This document shows, piece by piece, positions 34,290 through 46,438 of a DNA stretch of 64,000 nucleotides. The DNA lies in contig JANEZZ010001870.1 of NCBI GenBank assembly GCA_026122225.1, positions 310,001 through 374,000 on the forward strand. Reading direction: 5' to 3'. The stretch comes from Heloderma charlesbogerti (taxonomy: Eukaryota; Chordata; Lepidosauria; Squamata; Helodermatidae). The translations under genes and the position numbers were made by a program. The notes beneath the pieces are model-generated. The model was not told the DNA's origin, ran no database searches, and saw only the letters and a list, made by a program, of their open reading frames with translations. The stretch's first letter is position 1, and every line of letters begins with the position of its first letter.

Positions 34290-34490
34290 TGACCTTACAT
34301 TATCAGCAAGGGAGAGCATCTTGGCTGTGGTGTGGCACCACAATTATGGAATACCCTCCCCATAGAAGTGAGACTGGCACCAGCACTGCAACCTTTTTGT
34401 TTACCAGGCATTTTAATTGGTTGATTTTGTCTGTTCTATTGTATTTGCTGCCTTAGTTTTATTATGGCGATAAGTTTTTTGTGTGTCTTT
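34290..34490 (+). mobile_element. L2-like LINE 3' end
   Basis: This resembles the 3' end of the longer L2-like copy (GTGTGGCACCACAATTATGG corresponding to TGGCACCCCGGCTCTGGAATG, then the CAGGCATTTTAAT tail). Confidence 0.6.
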
Positions 34491-34640
34491 ATTGCTCTAT
34501 GTATTATTGTGATTATATTTTAATATTACCATGGTATCTGCAAAGATGAAGGGCAGTTTAAACATAGTAGTAGTAGTAATAATAATGATAATAATTAATA
34601 ACTTGATAGTTATGGTGATGATCTCCTTTATGAATGTTAG

Positions 34641-34802
34641 ACTCAGGCACTTCACAATTGGACTTTGGTCTAGTGCTCTCTCAGAGCCAGGATCTAGAAG
34701 GAGACATGACAGCAAGTGATGTAGGCCACAAGAAGCAAGTGCACCCCACAGGCATTAATGCTGACCTGGAGGAAGAAGAGGAGAAAGAGGACTTTAAAGG
34801 CG
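34641..34802 (+). CDS. TP53BP1: TP53BP1 internal exon (SQ-rich)
   Basis: The acceptor is TTAG at 34637-34640 and the donor GTATGT starts at 34803. The exon is 162 nt, enters and leaves in phase 1, and has no stop. It encodes DSGTSQLDFGLVLSQSQDLE followed by an acidic tail ending EEEEEKEDFKG. This matches the human 53BP1 stretch around SSQLGFGVLELSQSQDVE. The several SQ/TQ dipeptides are typical ATM-kinase target motifs of the N-terminus. Its phase fits directly onto the exon ending at 33194. Mammals have additional coding sequence between these two parts, so small exons may have been missed or lost here. Confidence 0.85.
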
Positions 34803-35214
34803 GTATGTGAATGTTTAGTTTGCTGGCGGTTGTCTGCTTACCAGTTTGAGGCAGGAGCTGATGCTGCTTGTTTATTTACATAAAGCATTTTTACCCCGCT
34901 CTTCAGCTGAAAAAGACACCCAGAGCAGGCAGTGTTATGAAATGCCATGTAATAGATGCAGTTGAGCAGAACTGGCACTTTCAGAAGGAATCCCAGGAAC
35001 AAGCAGAACTCCCTTCTGTGAGCTCCGCTGGGCTGCACCATTCCAGAAGCGAGCATTTCCACTAGTTTCTGAGTGCTTGGGAAACCACTAGGTTCCTGTT
35101 AAGCTGGCGCCAGGTCCCACTAGCATTTGGGCAGTATTGGATACTGCACCATGTTCCTTCTTATCTCTTCAGAGTGTGTGGGGCTTCTTTGCATTAGGGC
35201 TGAATCTACTCATT

Positions 35215-35330
35215 TTATTTTATTTATTTAGTGTGTTTTTACCCCACTCTTCAGCTGAAAAAGGCTCCCAGAGTGGCTAACAAAGATGAATATTAAGACA
35301 GTCCCTGCCCTCGAGCGTATAATCTAAAAG
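35215..35330. repeat. unclassified interspersed repeat (CTCTTCAGC motif)
   Basis: TTTACCCCACTCTTCAGCTG then AAAAAGGCTCCCAGAGTGGC recurs at 34870-34930, and more loosely at about 48625-48690. It is probably the tail of an old SINE/LINE family. Confidence 0.45.
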
Positions 35331-36765
35331 ACATGACACAAAAGGAAAAGGGATTGGGAGGGAGGAGGGGAAGGAAAGCAAATACACCAATGACTGATGT
35401 ATACGACCAGGTTGGTCTCCCCCTGTGATGATGTTCATCCTGCGAGGCAGGAGGTGCAGCCCCCCAGTGGCCCTCGGTTCTCTAGCTGATGGATGAGGCC
35501 AGAGTCTGCAGTCCCAAGGAAATGTCATAGCAGTTATACTGTTATCATACTGTTACCATAACTATTGGTGCCCATTGGTGTCATGTGTACCAATAGTTAT
35601 GATAATAGTATAATTGCTTTGTGTAGATTCAGTCAAGGAATGCATAGCAGTTTCTAAATAAATGACTATGATACTCCCTCAGCACTTTCTGTTTCAGGGG
35701 CATTGCAGTTTTCCTAGTACTGATTACTAAATTGAGTGGCATTTCTTCCCCATGCAAGCAATGGAGGAGGGGCCATAGATGAGTAGGAGATCTCAGGTTC
35801 AACACCTGGGATCTCTAATTTAAAAAGAAAAAGGCTCAGGTGAGCAAGTGCTGCGTTTCAGGATTTTGCTTGAGATCCAGGGAGGGTCTCAGAGGAGACA
35901 ATGCTGAACCAGATCAACAAATAATTTCACCTGGTGTAGGGATGGTCAGTCAATCTTTCTTGCTTCAGCCATAATAGGAAACAAAGAAAGAAAAGAATAA
36001 TTGCAGCAAAGAAGTATTTTTGATAGCAATAAAATATCAACTTATTTGTCATACTTCCGAGGAAGTAGAAAATAGTCTTGAATTTTGGAAGCAATGGAGG
36101 TGAAGCCTGCCACTGCTAATAGGGTCAACCAACATGAGAAGCCAGCAGAAAGTTGATTTCCTGCTATTCTGTCCAACTAGCTTTCTCCTCAAGACTGGAA
36201 TCTAAAATTGTAGTATGAACTGCAGAAGAAATAGAGTAATAAAATAAATAATGAGGCACATCCTGCACAGAACGACTACCCATAAGGGCAGAGTCAGAAA
36301 TCATAAGGTATTTTCCTAAAACAACCTTCTAAAACAGCAGTTGGCATTTGTCCTTAGTCAAGTTAAGGTACTTGTAAGGAATAAGCTTCACATAGCAGTG
36401 ATATTCAAACATATGTAATCATAGCATACCAAGAGGCTATCTTATTACTTGTAATGGCACATAAATCAGATTGGATAGAAACACTGTAACCCAAGCTCTA
36501 AAAATCTGTTTGACTCAAAGGGGATTCAAAGAAGAGAAAAGCCATAATGCTGAATTTGAACTAATCCTTGGAGCCATGTTAAGCACTTTACTGACTTGAC
36601 CCTCATTTCCTCCAAAAGATGCAATTTGGGTAATCTTGTATTTGAAAGAAAAAGTACCTTGAGACAGTAATTAAAGATTCTGATATAATAATGGTTTTGC
36701 CAGGTATTGTACCAGTTTCTGATTACAAAAATTAAATAACAGTACACCTAAGTACGCTAAGAATT
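35331..36765. other. TP53BP1 intron with little recognised
   Basis: A decayed tRNA-SINE-like stretch may lie at about 35765-35930 (GGGGCCATAGATGAGTAGGA, resembling the SINE head at 45.86 kb). The short repeat GGTGCCCATTGGTGTC lies near 35568. Nothing else is supported. Confidence 0.4.
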
Positions 36766-36769
36766 TTTC

Positions 36770-39325
36770 TTTGGGGGCTCTGTGCATCACACCTATGGGC
36801 TCTGCACCTGCACAGAGACCCATTTTAGGAAACTTCAGTAGGTAAGGAACTTTTGGCTGAAACCCTCCTCCACTGTCCCTAATGGGTTCCCACCTATTCC
36901 CTCAGTTCTTCTGTGACCGCCATTGCGGTAACCTTGTTGGGGACTCCTGTTGTCGTCTAGACTGTTTTTCACACCTGCTGAGGATTCTTTATTCCACCTT
37001 CCTTCTCTTCTGCTGTCATTTTTTGTCTCATGTAGTTTATTTTGTTTATACTTTTCGTGATTGCTTGTTTGCCTCATGGCGTGTGGCCTTGAAGGTGCCA
37101 TTCTGAAAATGTGACTGCTGTGGTAGCAAGCTCCCACTGACTGTCGGACACTTCCTTTGCCTGTTTTGTCTGGGGGAGGGATATATAGTTGCAACTTGTC
37201 CATGTTGCCAGTCCTTCACAAAGCAAGCCCGATGAAAAAGAAGCCTGCTTCAAAAGTGCCCCAGCATGTTTTGACTCTGCCGCCAGTGATGTACTCACCA
37301 ATACCTATGATGTCAGGGGTGTTTCTGAGCGCAGGGAGTGGGACAGCAGTTCAGATTCTGAAGACGAACCATCAGACATGGGGGAGGTGTTTTCCCAGGC
37401 TAGTCCAGATATGAGTAGGCCTGCTTCTCAGGTTACAAACGTCCAGATGGCTGAGCTTGAGAGACCCTCCTCACCCCCCCCCCCCCGTGAGAAGCAGCGA
37501 ACAGGAGGATGACCTAATAGATGGCAGGCACAGGTGCAAAGCAAAGAGAGAGAAGGCAGGGGCGGAACTTAGATGTCTACCCGATTGGCCTTGCGTGAAA
37601 AACTGTGCTTAGAGGCCTCATGACAAGCAGCCTCCCTCTTCAAAGGCGGGCAGCTCTCTTAAATTCCATTTGAATCTCCTGAAGGCATTCCTTGTAGACA
37701 GAGTCTCTGAGAATTTGCATCTGTATGACCCTGTGAAGTAATGGGTTAAAAGCTGTAGACTGAAGCCTCTTGTCTGTGTATGTTTGGCCTTGAAGTGAAG
37801 TGGGGGCTAAGGGAATCCTGACATATGAGGCCTATAGTGTTGCTACGGACACAAGACCCCATTCAAATGGCATCGACTTCGGAGGGTAAAATAAAGGACC
37901 CCACTCCAACTTGAATTCACTGGCAGTGAGATCTACGGGTCCACTCACCACTCTGTAGCACTCCTTGTCAAGAGGGTTCTCCAGACTCTCTGGCCTCAAA
38001 GTATTATCTGTCAGAACGGAGGGAAGAACTTCATTGAGCTTATGACCATCAGGGCAGATCATGATCTCCCCTCTCAGACTGGGACCAGCGCTCTGAATAG
38101 TCTCTGCCACTGAGACAAAGTTATTATTGGGAGGATTGGTGTCACAAGCATGATAGAGAAGTTCGTTACGGTCCTCTCTGGTAGCTTTGAACTGCCTCCC
38201 CTAAGTACTGGACCACACCATTGGCTTCTTTATCTTTCCCACCAATGAAGGGTGTATTTTTGCCTCCAGCACCTGATTGGTTTCAGGGTTCGCTCAGCAC
38301 GTATCGCCATCTGTCCCGGCTGCGCCTGTGATATCTAGTCATAAAGCTCCAGTTACCCCGGTTTGACTGGGGCACTCTGCCAGCTCCCCTCAAAGGACAA
38401 GAAGATGTGGCGCAGCCTGCCAGCCTGATGCATCCCCCCATTCTGTCACAGAGGATTATCTGTTGTTCTTCAAGCCCTGACGGCTAAATGTTTTGAGCTA
38501 CTTGTGAGGGGAGAACTTTTCCTCCTCTCGTGGAAAGTGGCATTCCTGATAGCCATCACATTGGCTTGCTGATCAAGCAAGCTCTGATGTGCGTATTGAC
38601 CCACCTTTTCTGCTTCGACTCTTCGTATGTTACAGGGTTGTCGGAAAGGCCCCCCAATTTCTTCTTAGTAGCTTGCTTCGTGGATGGTACAGACCATAAA
38701 ATTGCCATACGAGTTAACAGGAGTCGAGCTGTCGGGCCCAGTTAGGGTGCATTCGACCAGGGTGATGGCTACATTGGCAGCATTTGGATGAGGTGTCGCA
38801 CTACCGGACCTCTGCGGAGCTGCAACATGGTCGAGACATCCACTTTCACTCAGCCCTATAGATTGGATGTTCAGGCTCCTTTAGATTGCTCCTTTGGTCG
38901 TGCAGTCTTATCCATTGTCCTGCAGCAGGACACCAACCCGCCTCCGGTAAGTCAGCTTGCACAAAGTGATGCACGAAGACCACAAAGAAGAAAGTTTGCT
39001 TACCTATAACTGGTTCTTCAAGTAGTCATCTGTGCATTCACACAACCCACCCACAGTGTCCGCTTCGATGTCAGTATTGGCTTGATGTTGGTACCAAGGT
39101 GATTTTGTTTGGTTCCGAGGCCAAAATAGGCAGTCTCCAGAGAACTGAGGGAATAGGCAGGAACCCGTTGGGGACATGCGCACTGGGATAGTGGGGAGGG
39201 TTCCCGCCAAAAAGTTCCTCAACTATAGAAGTTTCCCAAAATGAGGCTTCTCGCAGGCGCAGAGCCCATGTGTGTGAATGCACAGATGACCACTCAAAAG
39301 AACCACAGTTACAGGTAAGCAACCT
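36770..39325 (+). mobile_element. DIRS-like tyrosine-recombinase retroelement, degraded
   Basis: The left end (36780-36915: GGGCTCTG...CCCATTTTAGGAAACTTC ... CTATTCCCTCAGTTCT) is inverted at the right end (39150-39320). A third copy at about 38990-39045 (TTGCTTACCTATAACTGGTT) is the complement of the right tip (AACCACAGTTACAGGTAAGC). Inverted ends plus an internal complementary region is the DIRS signature, and the tip resembles DIRS ends known from other sauropsids. A remnant at 38505-38745 encodes SWKVAF then IAITLAC and CVLTHLFCF, like the recombinase helix. The copy is internally deleted, and RT is not readable. Confidence 0.72.
37832..38110 (-). other. unidentified minus-strand open frame inside the DIRS-like element
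   Basis: A 92-codon frame with ordinary protein-like composition (AGPSLRGEIMICPDGHKLNE, NPLDKECYRVVSGPVDL). It runs against the element's presumed direction. I do not recognise it. It could be a fragment of a retroposed host gene or of another element. Confidence 0.3.
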
Positions 39326-39920
39326 GTCTTTAACCTCAACAACTTAGACTACTTTCATAATACCAGAACAAATTTTCAAGCCTCAAAATCTCTGCTCCAT
39401 AAGAAAACTGTGATACACATTTTTATTTCAAGAAACCTAGAACTGGCCTTTGCTGACCACCCCTTGTATGCCAAAACTTTAATTTTCCATTTAATTGTTG
39501 ATGAACATTTAATTTAAATGTTTTATAATGACTAGCCCAGGTGCTGGACACTGAAAATAACATACACAAATATAATTCAGTTCATTTATAAGAATGTTAA
39601 ATGGCACAGGGCCCTGTGGCCCTCCACTCAAAAGTCCTCCCTCCAGGAGGCTGCAGAACCATTAAAGAGCACTCACTGAACACAGTTGCTCAACCACCTG
39701 ACAGTACCTGTGAATATTCTGCCTGTACTTCAGCTGCATGCTAACCAGAACCTCAGTTCCCAACTCAAATGCTGGGGGAAATCTCAGCTGTTAGGCACAG
39801 TGTAAGGCTTAGTGGAAGAAAGTAAGGTTTCTGCTATAGTAATTATCCTTCAGATCTTCCAGCATGTTGAGCTCTGTGTCCAACAACTGTGTGACAGGCA
39901 GAAACTTCGTAGGTGGTGTT

Positions 39921-40035
39921 TAGGAACATAGGAAGCTAGTCCAGTATTGTTGACACTGACTGGCAGTTTTTCCAGCCCTGCCTGGAGATGCTGGGGGTTG
40001 AACCTTCTGCATGCAACATTTCCTCCAGCATTTGG
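39921..40035 (-). mobile_element. tRNA-derived SINE, partial, inverted
   Basis: Its complement (GCATGCAGAAGGTTCAACCC, CCAGCATCTCCAGGCAGGGC, ... CCTATGTTCC) matches the SINE at 45857-46062 read on the plus strand, lacking the tRNA 5' half. Confidence 0.75.
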
Positions 40036-40126
40036 TGGTGGGAACTGCACTTGTTGAAGTTCTGATTGTCATGAAGTTGGAATACAGGCAGAATATCCAC
40101 AGGCACTGTTTCCAACCTTGTATGCT

Positions 40127-43100
40127 TTGTTGTTGTTGTTCAGTCGTTCAGTCGTGTCCGACTCTTCATGACCCCATGGACCATAGCACGCCAGGCCTTC
40201 CTGTCCTGACCTCTCTCCCGGAGCGTGCTCAAGTTCATATTCATTGCATCGGTGATGCTATCTAGCCATCTCATCCTCTGCCGTCCCCATCTCCTTTTGC
40301 CGTCAGTCTTTCCCAGCATCAGGGTCTTTTCCAGAGAGTTTTCTCTTCGCATTAGGTGGCCAAAATATTGGAGCTTCAGCTTCAGGATCTGTCCTTCCAA
40401 TGAGCACTCAGGGTTGTTTTCCTTTAGGATGGACTGATTTGACCTCCTTGCAGTCCAGGGGACTCGTAAGAGTCTTCTCCAGCACCACAGTTCGAAAGCA
40501 TCAATTCTTCGGCGCTCAGCCTTCCTTATAGTCCAGCTCTCACAGCCATACGTTACTACTGGGAAAACCATAGCTTTGATTAGACGGACCTTTGTTGGTA
40601 AGGTGATGTCTCTGCTTCTTACTATGCTGTCTAGGTTTGCCATAGCTTTCCTCCCAAGGAGCAAGCGTCTTTTAATTTCATGGCTATAGTCACCGTCTGC
40701 GGTGATCTTGGAGCCCAAGAAAGTAAAATCTGTCACTGCTTCCATTTCTTCCCCTTCTATATGCCAGGAAGTGATAGGGCCAGATGCCATGATCTTCGTT
40801 TTTTTAATGTTGAGTTTCAAAGCAGCTTTTGCACTCTCCTCTTTCACCCTCAACAAGAGGCTCTTGAGATCCTCTTCGCTTTCTGCCATTAGGGTGGTAT
40901 CGTCTGCATATCGGAGGTTGTTGATAATTCTCCGGGCAATCTTAATTCCGACCTGTGATTCATCCAATCCGGCGTTTCTCATGATGTACTCTGCATATAA
41001 GTTAAATAAGCAGGGTGACAATATGCAGCCTTGTCGTACTCCTTTCCCAATTTTGAACCACTCGGTTGTTCCATGTCTGGTTCTGACTGTTGCTTCTTGA
41101 CCCTCGTACAGGTTTCTCAGGAGACAGGTAAGGCGGTCTGGTACTCCCATCACTTTAAGAATTTGCCACAGTTTGTTGTGATCCACACAATCAAAGGCTT
41201 TCGCGTAGTCAATGAAGCAGAAATAGACGTTTTTCTGGAATTCTCTTGCTTTCTCCATGATGCAGTGAATGTTGGTGATTTGATCTCTAATTCCTCCGCC
41301 GCTTCAAAACCCTGCTTGTACTTCCGGTAGTTCTCGGTTCGCATACTGCTGAAGCCTAGCTTGTAGGATTTTGAGCATCACCTTGCTGGCATGTGAAATG
41401 AGCGCAATTGTGCGGTAGTTTGAACACTCTTTGGCGTTGCCCTTCTTTGGAATTGGGATGTAAACTGACCTTTTCCCGTCTTGCGGCCATTGTTGAGTGT
41501 TCAAAATTTGTTGGCATATTGAATGCAGCACTTTAACAGCATCATCTTTTAGGATTTTAAATAGCTCAGCTGGAATACTGTCATCTCCGCTAGCTTTGTT
41601 GTTACTAATGCTTCCTAAGGCCCACTTGACTTCACTCTCGAGGATGTCCGGCTCAAGTTCAGTGACCGCACTATCATGGCTCTCAGGGACATTAAGATCT
41701 TTCCTGTATAGTTCTTCTGTGTATTCTTTCCACCTCTTCTTAATCTCATCTGCCTGTGTTAGGTCCCTGCCTTCTTTGTCCTTTATCATGCCCGTCTTTG
41801 CACAAAACGTTCCCTTGAGATCTCCGATTTTCTTGAAGAGATCTCTAGTCTTTCCCATTCTGTTGTTTTCCTCGATTTCTTTGCATTGTTCATTTAAGAA
41901 GGCCTTCTTGTCTCTCCTTGCTATTCTCTGGAACTCTGTATTCAGTTGGATATATCTTCCCCTTTCTCCCTTGCTTTTCGCTTCCCTTCTTTCCTCAGCT
42001 ACCTGTAAAGCCTCATCAGACAGGCACTTGGCTTTCTTGCATTTCTTTTTCTTTGGGATGGATTTCGTTGCTGCCTCCTGAACAATGTTACGGACCTCCG
42101 TCCATAGTTCCTCAGGCACTCTGTCTATCAGGTCTAATCCCTGAAATCTATTCCTCACCTCCACTGTATATTCATAAGGGATATGATTTAGGTCATACCT
42201 GAATGGTTTAGTGGTTTTCCCTACGTTCTTCAATTTAAGCTGAAATTTTGCAAGAAGCAGCTCATGATCTGAGCCACAGTCAGCTCCAGGTCTTGTTTTG
42301 ACTGACTGTATAGAGCTTCCCCATCTTTGGCTGCAAAGGACATAATCAATCTGATTTCGATATTGACCATCTGGTGATGTCCATGTGTAGAGTCGTCTCT
42401 TGTGCTGTTGGAAAAGAGTGTTTGCTATGATCAGCGTGTTCTCTTGGCAAAACTCTATTAGCTTTTGTCCTGCTTCATTTTGTTCACCAAGGCCATGCCT
42501 GCCTGTTATCCCGGTAATCTCTTGACTTTCTCCTTTAGCATTCCAATCCCCTATGTTGAAGAGGACATCTTTTTTTGGTGTTAGTTCTAGAAGGTGTTGT
42601 AGGTCTTCATAGAACTGATCAACCTCAGTTTCTTCGGCATCAGCGGTTGGGGCATAGACTTGTATTACTGTGATGTTGAATGGTTTGCCTTGGATTCGTA
42701 CTGAGATCATTCTGTCATTGTTAAGATTGTACCCCAGTACTGCTTTTCCCACCCTTTTGTTGACTATGAGTGCTACTCCATTTCTTCTAAGGGATTCTTG
42801 CCCACAATAGTAGATATGATGGTCACCTGAATTAAATTCGCCCATGCCTGTCGATGTTCAATCTTGCCATCTCATGTTTGACTACCTCCAGCTTACCTTG
42901 ATTCATTGATCTGACATTCCAGGTTCCTAAACAATATTGTTCTTTACAGCATCGGATTTTCTTTTCACCACCAGACACATCCACAGCTGAGTGCCCTTTC
43001 GGCTTTGGCCCAGCCGCTTCACTCTTTCTGGCGCTACTTGGAAATACCCTCTGCTCTTCCCCAGTAGTATATTGGACACCTTCCGACCTGAGGGGCTCAT

Positions 43101-43321
43101 CTTCTGGCGTCATATCTTTTAGCCTTGTGATATGTTCCATGGCGTTTTCTTGGCAAGAATACTGGAGTGGGTTGCCATTTCCTTCTCCAGTGGACCACAT
43201 TTTGTCAGAACTCTCTGCCATGACCTGTCTGTCTTGGGTGGCCCTGCATGGCATAGCTTATGGCTTCACTGAGTTACGCAAGCCCCTTTGCCACAACAAG
43301 GCAGTGATCCATGAAGGGGCA
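40127..43321 (-). mobile_element. BovB/RTE LINE, nearly intact young copy
   Basis: 3.2 kb with a 9-bp target duplication TTGTATGCT (40118-40126 and 43322-43330). Minus-strand frames: 43254-42832 (5' region), 42845-41304 (513 codons; QVYAPTADAEETEVD, GDWNAKGES, YRNQIDYVLCSQRW, DCGSDHELLLAKF, NNKASGDDSIPAELF) and 41258-40140 (372 codons; CFIDYAKAFDCVDHN, LRYADDTTLMAES, CESWTIRKAERRRIDAFEL). Catalytic residues look intact. A deletion of about 30 bp near 42845 and a frameshift near 41300 break the single ORF. It lies in a TP53BP1 intron, antisense. Confidence 0.96.
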
Positions 43322-43334
43322 TTGTATGCTAGGT

Positions 43335-44295
43335 ACCTATTTTATTTCTGTATCTCGTGTACCTGGTAAAAGTCCTGAGCCCTCTGCCCCTTATAAGAAA
43401 CTTGGGAGCTCCTTTTAGGCGGTACAAGGTTGGAGGGTGGCAAAACAAGCTGAAGATGATCCAGCTGAGATGTAATCCAGACAAGACGGAGGTACTGCAG
43501 GTTGGGAAACCAACTTCTCTGGATGGAGATTTACAACTGGTCTTAGATGGGCCTTGCGTGCCTCCTAAAAGACCATGTGCATAGTCTGGGAGTTGTCTTG
43601 TACTCTGCGCTAACTGCCCATGTGGCTGCGGCATTTTACCAGCTACTACTGTAATGCGCTCTATGTTGAGCTGCCTTTGAGGACAGCTGGGAAACTTCAG
43701 CTGGTGCAGAATGCAGCCACCCGAGTGTTGGTGGGAATGAGGCAGTCAAATATAATGCCTACACCGCACCAGCTGCACTGGTTACCAGTGCATTTCTAAG
43801 CTCAATGTAAAGTGCTCGTTTTGACCTTTACAGCCTGAAACAGTTGTGGACCAAATTACTTGAAGGACCACCTTCACACATTTCAGCCTTTCCGCACATT
43901 AAATCAGCAACACCCTTCTCACTTGCCCACCTTTCAGGGTAATTAGGTGGGCAAGTACACAGGAGAGGGCCTTTTCCACATTGTTCCCACACCTGTGGAA
44001 TAGGTTGCCATCTGGGCTCCGTCAGGCCCCATCATTGCAGGCTTTTAGGAAGGCCCTGAGGACTTAACCTGTTTACACTTGCCTTCCCCTGATTTATATT
44101 TTATCAGACTGTTCTGTGTTCTAGCTTCAGTTCTGTTGTAGCATTTGTCTTATGCTGGTGTTTGTTGGTTTTATGAATGTTTGCTTTTTTATTATCATAG
44201 CAGTTTCTGTTACATGAATTTTAGTTTTGTAAGCTGCTTTGGGAGACCTTCTGCCCTGAAACGCAGCCTAGAAATATTTTAAATAAAACACATAA
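43335..44295 (+). mobile_element. L2-like LINE 3' fragment
   Basis: Degraded frames match LNPDKTEVL (CNPDKTEVLQVGKPTSLDGD), the CNALYVGLPL segment (CNALYVELPL-like) and the KLQLVQNAATRVLVG region, to a 3' end with AAATAAAACA near 44282. The 5' side adjoins the BovB target duplication. Confidence 0.72.
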
Positions 44296-45340
44296 AATAA
44301 AAGCTAAACAGCAGCATTGAGGCCTAGCAGTTTTGAGGAAAAAACAAAATGAAGGAGGCCACTCTCGGATAGAAGCAGTCACATATACGTGAGAGACCGT
44401 TTTAGCTGTCGAGCAGATCCATCTTCTATATTAGAGTGCTGATTATTTTGTATAGGCAAAGTCCTCGTCCCCACCCCCCACTGGAGTTTTAGAACCTTTC
44501 AAATAATATGGGGGCTTTGAGCCCATATCAATTCTTTATAGTCTTTGCAAGATAGTACTAACCTTTCCTGTATCCTGGACATCAGAAATGTCCAAACAGA
44601 TATTAATTGGCCGAGGCCTGGAACCCTGATACCTGTTCACTAATGTATCTTTTAAGAAAGAAACCTTCAACTTTCCAAGACTGGAAAAGCACTAAAACTG
44701 CCAATTATCATTTCCTCTTCGTCAGAAGGGGCACTGACTCTAATCTTTTTACCATGAAAAAAATATTTTGAGAAGTTCTTTTGTTTCGAGTAATTTTAGG
44801 TAGCTGATAGAGAGTGTCATCAGCGAAATTTGTGATTCCCCAGATTTGGGATAGCTCCCCACCACCCTATAATTCTAAATTGATTGTAGGCTTTGGCATA
44901 GACACTACATTCTCTGTTGTAGGAGCCAAGCCTAATTATTTATATCATACTCTAGTGAGAACCATTTTGCCAAAAGGAAAAATGAGACAAAACAACACTA
45001 AAAAAAGAAGGTAGGTATGTGCATACTGAATCAGTACGTTAATCTCACCGCAGAAAAGAAAAAAAAGTATTATTTATATTTAAATCTTTTTTGAAAACTT
45101 AAATACTTGGCTGAGTGTCTTCCATCAACCTTCAAGGCCTAAAATACCTGCATAGGAGGTGGAGCAGAAGAAACAGCAACCAAACTGGGCAAAAGGGCAG
45201 CTTCCTGTGTTCCTAAAACTGTTCAGTGGATTGTTATGTTAGTGTCATGAGTACATCTTGGCTGGTAATGTAGCACACACTGCCTGTATGTCCTTATGCC
45301 TGTGCCATTTTGTAATATTCATGAGATGTTACTTCTTAAA
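44296..45340. other. intron stretch with nothing recognised
   Basis: AT-rich TP53BP1 intron. The short frame at 44814-45014 has no known motif and weak splice signals. Confidence 0.4.
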
Positions 45341-45344
45341 CTAA

Positions 45345-45722
45345 GGGCGCAATCCTGTGGGGTTCTGAACTTGGAGGCAACCCACTATCCAATGCAGGGC
45401 GGGCGGAGCATGGAGGGGATCTTCTCCTCTGTGCTCCAGCCGTCCTGCATTTGTGGCTAGACAACCAATTTCAGCTGTCTAACCAGGGCACCTCGGGGTG
45501 GGGGGAGGCCAGACAGTGCCTAGGAAGTGGTGTACTGGCGCTTCCGTGGTCTCCTCCCTGCCCCCAGGAACACTCCCTTTTCGGCCGTTCTGTGCTGTTC
45601 TTCTGGGCTGGGGACGACCCGCGCCTCCTATGACGGGGAGGGGTTGGGGAGTTGGATTTCTGGGAACCGAAAAATCCTATGGCTGTCTAGATGCTGTCTA
45701 GAGACCATAGGATTGCGCCCTA
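45345..45722. mobile_element. MITE with AGGGCGCAATCCT ends
   Basis: The left end AGGGCGCAATCCTGTGG and the complement of the right end TAGGGCGCAATCCTATGG are near-perfect inverted repeats about 375 bp apart. The interior is GC-rich and non-coding. The open frames inside are not considered genes. Confidence 0.75.
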
Positions 45723-45856
45723 AATTTATTTTTTCAAAGACTGAACATTCCTGTAGTACCACTGCAGGGGGAATGCTCATTGACCCTTTAAAAATTGGAT
45801 AGAAAACCTGGGAAACATCAGGAAGGCCAGCCCATCTGCTGCCATCACAACTCATA

Positions 45857-46062
45857 GGGAGGGGCCATAGCTCAGTTGTAGAGTCCCTGGTTTGCATGCA
45901 GAAGGTCCTGGGTTCAATCCCTGGCATCTCCAAGTAGGGCTGGGAATGACCCCCGCCTGAAGCCCTGGAAAGCCATTGCTGCCTGTTAGTGTCAACGGTA
46001 CTAAGCTAGATGGACCATGGGTCTGACTCTATATAAGGCAGCAGTGTCCTATGTTCCTTCCT
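45857..46062 (+). mobile_element. tRNA-derived SINE with L3/CR1-like tail
   Basis: The head GGGCCATAGCTCAGTTGTAG (A-box region) and GGGTTCAATCCCTGGCATCT (B-box region) lead to a body with GACTCTATATAAGGCAGC and a TCCTATGTTCC end. It is directly followed by a CR1 3' fragment. Confidence 0.85.
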
Positions 46063-46438
46063 AACTTGGGAGGTTCTTCTCAGCCTTGAGAAGAGAAGAT
46101 TGAGGGGAGATAGGATAGCGCACTTCAAGTACTTGAAAGGCTGTCACAGAGAAGAAGGCCAGGATCTCTTCTCGATCACCCCAGAGTGCAGGACACGGAA
46201 GAATGGGCTCAAGTGACAGGAAGCCAGATTCCGGCTGAGTATGAGGAGAAATCTCCTGACTGTTAGAGCAATACAAAAGTGGAACCTAGGGAGGCGGTGG
46301 GCTCTCCCACACTGGAGGCATTCAAGATGAGGACAGCCACCTGTCGGGGATGCTCTGACCTGGATTCCTGCATTGAGTAGGGGGTTGAATTCGATGGCCT
46401 TGTAGGCCCCTTCCAACCCTACTGTTCTGTGATTCTCT
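46063..46438 (+). mobile_element. CR1 3'-end fragment
   Basis: Very similar to the CR1 end at 1950-2331 (CTTGAGAAGAGAAGATTGAG ... CCTTCCAACCCTACTGTTCT then GTGATTCT). 5'-truncated. Confidence 0.9.

Noticed and set aside
37189..37512. Acidic Ser/Asp-rich open frame as a missing TP53BP1 exon
   Set aside because: It lies inside the DIRS-like element and shows no 53BP1 motif; composition alone is not enough.
45451..45933. Small open frames on both strands
   Set aside because: They lie within a MITE with inverted ends and in the adjacent tRNA-derived SINE.
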